Below are positions 58,664 to 64,000 of a stretch of DNA of 64,000 nt, piece by piece (the stretch's first letter is position 1; each line of letters opens with the position of its first letter). The translations under genes were made by a program, and so were the position numbers. Origin of the DNA: Paenibacillus tritici (GTDB lineage Bacteria; Bacillota; Bacilli; Paenibacillales; Paenibacillaceae); NCBI RefSeq assembly GCF_013204885.1, contig NZ_JABMKX010000022.1, positions 1-64,000 on the forward strand, in the 5' to 3' direction. The notes below the pieces were generated by a model, which worked only from the letters and a program-made list of their open reading frames with translations, made no database searches and was not told the origin of the DNA.

Positions 58664-59269
58664 TTGGCGATCTATTTGGTAAGACACGGCAAAGATGACG
58701 AAGGATACCGCGGCGGATGGAGTCAGCGGGGGCTAATGACCCAGGGTTACAGACAAGCCGAGAAGTTGGGCCGTTATCTGAAAGAGAACCAGACCTTATT
58801 CAATATAAAACGTATAATCACCAGCGATCTGCAGCGGGCTCTGGACACAGCCGGTGAGCTGGCAAGAGAACTGGAGTTACCCCTGCAGCGCAGTATGGAC
58901 TGGAGAGAAATGAACAACGGCGTGATCGCCGGTATGCCGAACGAAATTGTAAATGAACGGTACCCCGGCTTATATTTCTCCGGCTTGCGGATGGACGAGC
59001 GTTACCCCGGCGGCGAGAGCCCGCTGGAATTCTTCAACCGGATTCAGAAAGCATTCACCCGGCTCTGTGCAGAAGAAGCGGGCAGCTCTCCCGAAGATAA
59101 CCTGGTCATTGTTACGCATGGCGGAGTCATTAATATCATTTATCACATGATCAGAGAATTAGAATGGAACAACCGCGGAAGTAAATTTCCGGCTTCCTAT
59201 ACCAGCCTGCACAGAGTCGAGCTTCAGAACGGGAAGTGGAGGCTCACGCTGGAGAACTATACAGTGTAG
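58664..59269 (+). CDS. Histidine phosphatase (phosphoglycerate mutase-like)
   Basis: A 201-aa histidine phosphatase. The catalytic RHG motif is YLVRHGKDD with His8; RALDTAGELARELELPLQ and the second histidine in VIVTHGGVINIIYHM near residue 153 complete the active site, and WREMNNGVIAGM carries the Glu proton donor. It acts on a small phosphate ester that cannot be named. The start is TTG at 58664, with GGAGG about 12 bases upstream; the MAIYLVRHG beginning is standard for the family. Monocistronic. Confidence 0.9.
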   Translation: MAIYLVRHGKDDEGYRGGWSQRGLMTQGYRQAEKLGRYLKENQTLFNIKRIITSDLQRALDTAGELARELELPLQRSMDWREMNNGVIAGMPNEIVNERYPGLYFSGLRMDERYPGGESPLEFFNRIQKAFTRLCAEEAGSSPEDNLVIVTHGGVINIIYHMIRELEWNNRGSKFPASYTSLHRVELQNGKWRLTLENYTV

Positions 59270-59322
59270 CTGTAGTAACATATTTTGCCGCCCGGAATCA
59301 TAAGTTGCGTAAGTGATGTGAA

Positions 59323-60369
59323 TTAAGAGGTATAATTCTGGCCCAGCCCCAGGCTGCTCAGCAGCTGTCTATAAGCAATCGACGTCCGGTCTGCCGGAAT
59401 ATGGGCTTCCGCCTGGAGGTCCAGCGGCAGATCCTCCGGCGTCTGCGACTCCACCATCTCCGCGTCCTCCTGGAACACCTGAAGATTGAACTTGATCGTA
59501 TCCTCTACAGGAGCGCTTTTGTCAAAGTTACGCGAGATCGGGCAGAACAGCCTTGTATAGCGGGCGGATACCGGAGAAGCACAGTTCAGAATCTTCAGCC
59601 TGCCCTCATCCGGAAAATAGACGGTCAGCGATGCGGCAAACGGCGCAAATACCCGGAACTCACGCAGCCACTGGAAGCCTTCCGGTGCCGGATTGTCCTG
59701 CCCCTTGCCGTAATTACTGACCGTACTCCAATATTCAGCCACCAGCTCCGTCTCCCCTTCACGCCATACCTTGTACTGGGGAACCTCTGTATTATTACGG
59801 TCTCCGAAGGTTGCAGTATGCACGTACGCGAAATGGGACACATCCAGGAAGCCCTCCATCTGCCGCCCGGAGGAACCGGCAATATCAAAGCTCGGAATCA
59901 GAATGTTGATATAGTCCGGGTCCTCCCAGGCGGGGAAGGATGGAATCTGCTCCGGCGAACCTCCCAGACAGGTCCAGATCAGGCCATAACGTTCAACCGC
60001 CGGATAGACAATCAATTTCAATTTGGGTGAGATTTTGGCGCTTGGATGCGCCGGGACAGCGGTACATTTCCCCTCGCAGCTATAACGGAAGCCGTGATAC
60101 GGGCAGACAATCTCCCCGTTCTCCACCCAGCCTTTGCTTAACGGGGCTCCCCGGTGAAAGCACAGATCACGGGCAATAACCACCTTATCTCCGCTACGGT
60201 AGCACACAAGCTTCATATCCAGCAGCTTCACCGCTACCGGCTGATCCTTTATTTCATCCGCAGCCGCCACCGGATACCAATATCCGGCCAGAATCCGCCA
60301 GTCTTCAGGCGAGAAGGTGCAATCACGCGGGAGCTCCAATTCTGCCTGCCGTTTCTTTTCCTCAATCAT
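59323..60369 (-). CDS. Rieske non-heme iron oxygenase
   Basis: A 348-aa alpha-subunit type oxygenase. The Rieske [2Fe-2S] ligands are Cys70 and His72 in CFHRGAPLSKG and Cys89 and His92 in CPYHGFRY. The C-terminal catalytic domain contains DVSHFAYVHTATFGD near residues 175-190, with the histidine pair and downstream Asp for the mononuclear iron. This is the vanillate-demethylase/phenylpropionate-dioxygenase-like group, which oxidises an aromatic or steroid-type substrate, here unknown. No ferredoxin reductase gene is adjacent. It is divergent from an NADPH-FMN reductase that might supply electrons, although a flavin reductase is not the usual partner. Confidence 0.92.
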   Translation of the reverse strand: MIEEKKRQAELELPRDCTFSPEDWRILAGYWYPVAAADEIKDQPVAVKLLDMKLVCYRSGDKVVIARDLCFHRGAPLSKGWVENGEIVCPYHGFRYSCEGKCTAVPAHPSAKISPKLKLIVYPAVERYGLIWTCLGGSPEQIPSFPAWEDPDYINILIPSFDIAGSSGRQMEGFLDVSHFAYVHTATFGDRNNTEVPQYKVWREGETELVAEYWSTVSNYGKGQDNPAPEGFQWLREFRVFAPFAASLTVYFPDEGRLKILNCASPVSARYTRLFCPISRNFDKSAPVEDTIKFNLQVFQEDAEMVESQTPEDLPLDLQAEAHIPADRTSIAYRQLLSSLGLGQNYTS

Positions 60370-60651
60370 GGCTGCCCCACCTCTCTGTTAGCTATAAGTA
60401 CATAAGATGTAGATAATCTAATTATATGTTAGATAAACTGACTTGTTGAATGTATTTTAAGCTTATACTCCATATAAAATCAATTCAAAAACTGATTATT
60501 TTGTAATTCAGCCTGAAATCAGCTGATTAATGTTATGCATAGTGACATAAAAGTTAAAACCTCATGATGAAGCATCCGAGATCAATCTATACTGATCTAT
60601 GCTGATCAAAAGGCTATGAAGCACGTAAAATAAATAGTATATAAAATTCAC

Positions 60652-60679
60652 TTGCTTTATTAAAGTTATAAGCTATAAT
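60652..60679 (+). promoter_or_regulatory. Promoter of the FMN reductase gene
   Basis: TTGCTT, 16 bases, TATAAT, with a leader of about 50 bases. The 366-base gap (60370-60735) is very AT-rich; GTTATAAGCTATAATA over the -10 is nearly symmetrical and may be an operator. No gene or RNA is seen in the rest of the gap. Confidence 0.55.
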
Positions 60680-60735
60680 AAAAACATAATAACTGATTGC
60701 AAAACACTGAACACCAAATACGAGGAGGAATTATA

Positions 60736-61278
60736 ATGTCAACTCTTAATATCGGAATTATTCTGGGAAGTACACGCCAAGGCCGCGTTAGTCCGCAGGT
60801 AGGCGAATGGGTGAAGGGTATTGCAGAAGCGCGCGGAGATGCTAATTATGAAATCGTGGATATTGCCGACTACAAGCTGCCGTTCTTCGGAGAAAGTGAC
60901 AGCTATGCTGAAGCCCAGGCTTGGGCTGCCAAGCTGGCGACCCTGGACGGATTCGTCTTCATCGTACAAGAATATAATCACAGTCTTACCGGAGTCCTTA
61001 AGAACGCTCTGGATTCAGCGCGCGATGAATGGCATAACAAAGCAGCCGGCATCGTAAGTTATGGTTCAGGCGGCGGTGTCCGTGCCGCTGAACACCTGCG
61101 CGGCATTCTCGGCGAGCTGTCGGTCGCCGATGTCCGTGTTCATCCGCTGCTCTCGCTGTTCACTGATTTCGAGAACGGCTCCGTCTTCAAGCCGGCTGAC
61201 CTGCATACTGCCAACGTCAACGCCATGCTCGATCAGCTTCTGGCCTGGAGCGGCGCTCTGAAAACGTTGCGCTCGTAA
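60736..61278 (+). CDS. NADPH-dependent FMN reductase family protein
   Basis: A 180-aa flavodoxin-fold reductase. The FMN phosphate loop is GIILGSTRQGRVSPQVGEWV (residues about 6-25), and the isoalloxazine-contact segments are VQEYNHSLTGVLKNALD and GIVSYGSGGGVRAAEHLR. Such proteins use NADPH to reduce FMN, quinones, azo dyes or chromate. The start is ATG at 60736, with GAGGAGGAATTATA upstream; the in-frame start at 60697 has no RBS. It is divergent from the Rieske oxygenase and followed by a strong terminator. Confidence 0.92.
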   Translation: MSTLNIGIILGSTRQGRVSPQVGEWVKGIAEARGDANYEIVDIADYKLPFFGESDSYAEAQAWAAKLATLDGFVFIVQEYNHSLTGVLKNALDSARDEWHNKAAGIVSYGSGGGVRAAEHLRGILGELSVADVRVHPLLSLFTDFENGSVFKPADLHTANVNAMLDQLLAWSGALKTLRS

Positions 61279-61332
61279 TTAACCCGGCAGAGTACTACCG
61301 GCTGCCATTCATCTTAAGCTGACGTAAGAAAT

Positions 61333-61366
61333 AAGGGCTGACCCATGGGGGTCAGCCCTTTGTTTT
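61333..61366 (+). terminator. Rho-independent terminator of the FMN reductase gene
   Basis: AAGGGCTGACC pairs with GGTCAGCCCTT over a short loop and is followed by TGTTTTG. Confidence 0.9.
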
Positions 61367-61384
61367 GTAGCAGGATCAACTTAC

Positions 61385-61412
61385 ACTTGGGTGGACACTG
61401 CGCGAACGGCCC
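61385..61412. repeat. 28-bp dispersed repeat, copy 2
   Basis: Matches the reverse complement of 23-50 at 26 of 28 bases. It lies 10 bases after the stop of the minus-strand LuxR gene. Confidence 0.6.
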
Positions 61413-61421
61413 CCCTCTCCT

Positions 61422-62483
61422 CTATCGCGACAACAGCCTGCTGATCAGTTCTCTGCGGCTGGAGACACCGGTTTTGACAAAGATAGATTTCAGGTGATCC
61501 TGTACCGTATAAGCAGAGATATGCAGCGATTCCGCCAGCTCCTTGGTCGATAACCCCAGCGCCAGCATCCCGGCAAGCTGCTTCTCCCGCTCGGTTAAGG
61601 CGAAGGCGTCTGCCAGCAGCCGGAATACATCGGCAGACCGGGCACTCACCAGTGAAACGGCCAGCAGCCTCTGCGGGCCGCCAAGCAGGCTGGCGGTAAG
61701 GGTCAGATAAGCCCCGTCTCCGGTCTGAAGGCATATCCGCGCCGCGGAGGGAGCAGTCCCGGAAGGATGGCTCTCCGCGAGCACCCGCAGGCAGACGGCA
61801 CGCACCGGTCCTGGAAGTGTGCGATCTTCCAGATGCTCCAGGCCCCAGATTTGCTTCAGCCAATAATGAGCTGCTGCATTGGCACTCTGGGGAACCAGGC
61901 GGTCACTCAGCACGAGAATCCCGTTATCCTCCGGCTCTCCCCTGTCCGCTCCAGACGCCGGAAAGACAGACGCATATCCGCGCAGACGTTCAGCGATCAG
62001 CGGAACGACAGAAGCGATCACGGCGCATTCCTGCTCCTGGAATGGAGGGTGGTCCAGCGGGCGAAATAAGGTCAGGAATCCCCAGCAGACCCCGCCTGCC
62101 CGCAGCGCGGCACGCAGTTCATCTCCGAATCCGGCAGGCTGCAGCACCTTGCGGTAACGCTCACTCTTCTGCGGCTGTCCGCCGGTAATCAGGCTTAAGG
62201 AGGCTACCGGAATAGCCGCCGCAGCCAATGTCTCATATTTCATATAATCCTCATGCAGATACTCATATTCGAACAGCACTGAATGAACCGCTTCAAGCCC
62301 CTGCTCCGTTACCGCCCCCGTAGTTAGAAGCGTATGCGGGTCTACTGTAGTACAACAAGCCGCAGCAAACGGAATACTGAAACGGAGCGCTGCAATCACC
62401 GCTTCCCGGTACTGCTGTGAATTCAGGAACGGTCCGCCCCGTGCAGGATCAAGCTGCTGAATGCTTCTCATCATTTTGTTCAT
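61422..62483 (-). CDS. LuxR-family transcriptional regulator with a large N-terminal sensor domain
   Basis: A 353-aa regulator. The C-terminal 60 residues are a LuxR helix-turn-helix: FALTEREKQLAGMLALGLSTKELAESLHISAYTVQDHLKSIFVKTGV. The first 270 residues contain a GAF- or PAS-like region (CTTVDPHTLLTTGAVT, then FLTLFRPLDHPPFQEQECAVIASVVPLIAERL) and no receiver Asp motif, so it is not a response regulator. The start is ATG at 62483 (GGAGAGGACAGAAG upstream); the TTG/ATG 9 codons earlier is less likely. It is divergent from the saccharopine-dehydrogenase-like gene, with a perfect palindrome in the gap that is probably its operator. Confidence 0.88.
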   Translation of the reverse strand: MNKMMRSIQQLDPARGGPFLNSQQYREAVIAALRFSIPFAAACCTTVDPHTLLTTGAVTEQGLEAVHSVLFEYEYLHEDYMKYETLAAAAIPVASLSLITGGQPQKSERYRKVLQPAGFGDELRAALRAGGVCWGFLTLFRPLDHPPFQEQECAVIASVVPLIAERLRGYASVFPASGADRGEPEDNGILVLSDRLVPQSANAAAHYWLKQIWGLEHLEDRTLPGPVRAVCLRVLAESHPSGTAPSAARICLQTGDGAYLTLTASLLGGPQRLLAVSLVSARSADVFRLLADAFALTEREKQLAGMLALGLSTKELAESLHISAYTVQDHLKSIFVKTGVSSRRELISRLLSR

Positions 62484-62501
62484 CTTCTGTCCTCTCCGAT
62501 A

Positions 62502-62519
62502 ATCCCACAAATGTGGGAT
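62502..62519. promoter_or_regulatory. Perfect 8-2-8 palindrome, candidate LuxR operator
   Basis: ATCCCACAAATGTGGGAT between the divergent LuxR-type regulator and the oxidoreductase gene, 18 bases upstream of the regulator start codon on the minus strand. Symmetric sites of this size are typical LuxR-dimer targets. Confidence 0.6.
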
Positions 62520-62608
62520 AGTCTATCGCAGGCATAACCCGGATAATGATACGTAATTCTAAGGAAATCGCAGATTCTGCAATCAACCAGTTAGGACGGG
62601 ATTCTATC

Positions 62609-63736
62609 ATGAAAACAGATATTGTAGTTATCGGCGGTTACGGGCATGTCGGATCACAAATTTGCCGGATTCTTGGAGCGAAGTATCCTGGAAAGGTCTA
62701 TGCGGCTGGCCGGAATCTGAGCCGGGCCGGGGAATTCTCCCGCAGTACCGGCGGGCAGGTGAAGCCGCTGCGGCTGTCGGCAGACGGGCCGCTGGACCCG
62801 GAGCTGCTGGAGCATATGAAGCTGGTCGTAATGTGTCTGGACCAGCAGGACACCCGGCTGGCGGAAGCCTGCCTGCAGAGCGGGACTCACTATGTAGATG
62901 TCTCGGCTAGCGGCGGGTTCCTGACCAGCCTGCAGAAGCTGGACCCTGTGAAGCATGGCTTCAAGGCCGCAGCCCTGCTGAGTGTCGGCCTGGCTCCAGG
63001 CTTGACCAATCTGCTTGCCGCCAAGGCTGCACAGGAGCTGGACCACACCGAGAAGATCGACATCTCAATCATGCTGGGCCTCGGCGACAGCCACGGCCAA
63101 GCCGCGCTGGAATGGACGGTGGACCATCTGGGTGCAGCCTTTGAGGTTACTGAACAAGGCAAACCGCGCAGAGTCTCGAGCTTCACAGACGGCAAAGTCG
63201 CTGATTTCGGCTTTGATCTGTGGACGCATACCGCCTACCGCTTTCCATTCCCGGATCAGATGACGTTGCCTCTGACACTGGGCGTCCCCTCGGTCTCCAC
63301 CCGTCTCTGCTTCGATTCCCGCAGCATCACCACAGCCGCAGCCCTGCTGCGCCGCTCCGGTCTGTCCACTCTGCTGCGCAACCGAACACTCCGTAGTCTC
63401 GCGGTCCGGGCCTTCGGCCGCTTCCGGTTCGGCTCGGACCGCTTCGCTGTCAAAGTGGATGTTCATGGAACGAAAGACGGCAAACCTGCGGCCATTGAAT
63501 ACGGGATTACAGGTGTACATGAAGCAGCTATTACCGCTGCAACAGCAGCCGGAGTTGTTCTAAGACTCTACGAGGCCGCTCCCGAGCCCGGGGTCTATCA
63601 TATTGAACAGCTATTCACTCTCCACACCGGAGGGGAAGCCTTATCGCTGCTTCCGGCAGACGCTGACGGCAGCGGGCCCCCGTTCACTTACGCACTGGAC
63701 GGGGCGACTTACTGGACCCGGTCAACCCGGCCTTAA
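62609..63736 (+). CDS. Saccharopine dehydrogenase-like NAD(P)-binding oxidoreductase
   Basis: A 375-aa protein. The N-terminal Rossmann fold begins IVVIGGYGHVGSQICRIL (G-x-G-x-x-G) and continues with VYAAGRNLSRAGEF and VVMCLDQQDTRLAEACLQSG; the middle has GTHYVDVSASGGF and SVGLAPGLTNLLAAKAA, typical of the saccharopine dehydrogenase/Lys9-like superfamily. The substrate is unknown. I chose ATG at 62609 (MKTDIVVIGG), with AGGACGGG upstream; ATG at 62546 would add 21 residues that lie under the divergent promoter. Probably controlled by the LuxR-type regulator. Its 3-prime end overlaps the convergent DUF817 gene by about 50 bases. Confidence 0.88.
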   Translation: MKTDIVVIGGYGHVGSQICRILGAKYPGKVYAAGRNLSRAGEFSRSTGGQVKPLRLSADGPLDPELLEHMKLVVMCLDQQDTRLAEACLQSGTHYVDVSASGGFLTSLQKLDPVKHGFKAAALLSVGLAPGLTNLLAAKAAQELDHTEKIDISIMLGLGDSHGQAALEWTVDHLGAAFEVTEQGKPRRVSSFTDGKVADFGFDLWTHTAYRFPFPDQMTLPLTLGVPSVSTRLCFDSRSITTAAALLRRSGLSTLLRNRTLRSLAVRAFGRFRFGSDRFAVKVDVHGTKDGKPAAIEYGITGVHEAAITAATAAGVVLRLYEAAPEPGVYHIEQLFTLHTGGEALSLLPADADGSGPPFTYALDGATYWTRSTRP

Positions 63737-64000
63737 CATGCTTAAGCTGGGCTACAATGATGACGCTGATAATTACCAGCAGGAACCAGGAGCTGATCTT
63801 GCCGAAGCCGACCAGCCGCCAGGTCTCATGCTGGTTGGGGTATTTCCAGGCACCCAGGAAGGTGGCGATATTCTCGGCCAGCCAGATGAAGAATCCTACA
63901 ATGGCAAAGGCCAGGATCAGCGGCATCCGGTACGTCTTGCCCTGCACCCGGTAGATGATCCAGGTCCGCCAGAACACAACCACTACCAGTGCCGTCAGCC
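63684..64000 (-). CDS. DUF817-family membrane protein, C-terminal part (cut by window edge)
   Basis: The visible 105 residues belong to the C-terminus of a DUF817 integral membrane protein: VVVFWRTWIIYRVQGKTYRMPLIL, FAIVGFFIWLAENIATFLGAWKYP and WFLLVIISVIIVAQ form two to three helices, and the tail is basic. The frame has no stop to position 64000, so the gene starts beyond the window. The family has no known biochemical role. It converges with the saccharopine-dehydrogenase-like gene, overlapping its end. Confidence 0.85.
   Translation of the reverse strand, partial: LTALVVVVFWRTWIIYRVQGKTYRMPLILAFAIVGFFIWLAENIATFLGAWKYPNQHETWRLVGFGKISSWFLLVIISVIIVAQLKHVKAGLTGSSKSPRPVRK

Overview
The window reads as chromosomal DNA of a spore-forming Firmicute of the Paenibacillus type. 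Evidence: moderate-to-high GC with AGGAGG-type ribosome binding sites and frequent TTG/GTG starts; many glycoside hydrolases (GH51, GH2, two GH16); a sugar ABC importer without its own ATPase next to a YesM/YesN-type two-component system; a T-box leader on trpS; HelD; an ECF sigma pair; and many small regulator-enzyme pairs. The species assignment is an inference from gene content, not from a marker gene. No prophage, insertion sequence, CRISPR array, rRNA or tRNA was seen.

Layout. 0-8 kb: a small acidic protein, an ArsR-type regulator divergent from a GH51 arabinofuranosidase, lrgAB, a HxlR/nitroreductase redox pair, a DUF1232 protein, a CE7-type esterase and a sugar isomerase-like protein. 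8-14 kb: two glycosyltransferases surround a six-Asp-box protein, three small beta-rich proteins (two are tandem paralogues behind a sigma-K-like -10) and an SGNH hydrolase; this looks like a spore-surface and glycosylation cluster. 14-20 kb: pdxK, a membrane protein with a J-like N-terminus, and an AraC regulator divergent from a large GH2 beta-galactosidase. 20-33 kb: a beta-glucan utilisation locus with a cytoplasmic GH16, two permeases, a binding lipoprotein, a histidine kinase, an AraC-type response regulator, and a secreted multidomain GH16 with a cre site upstream.

33-48 kb: an ECF sigma factor with a probable anti-sigma partner, a MerR operon, LysR, an aldo/keto reductase, helD, a candidate small RNA antisense to the helD leader, a flavin reductase, an unrecognised membrane/secreted pair, a HAD hydrolase, two GNATs, a MerR regulator and T-box-trpS. 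48-56 kb: an ABC-2-type exporter and a tightly overlapped tetR-MFS-FtsX-ABC operon. 57-64 kb: regulator/enzyme pairs (MarR/MDR reductase, LuxR/saccharopine-dehydrogenase-like), a histidine phosphatase, a Rieske oxygenase, an FMN reductase and a truncated DUF817 gene at the right edge.

The least explained content is between genes. There are four tandem-repeat arrays: 51 bp x 8, 18-19 bp x 12, 21 bp x 11, and a degenerate 9-bp array. There are two dispersed repeat families of about 178 and 197 bp, each present twice, and a 28-bp repeat present twice. One array lies in what should be the transcribed leader of the tetR efflux operon. Several regulator/target pairs also have near-perfect palindromic operators visible in the divergent promoters.
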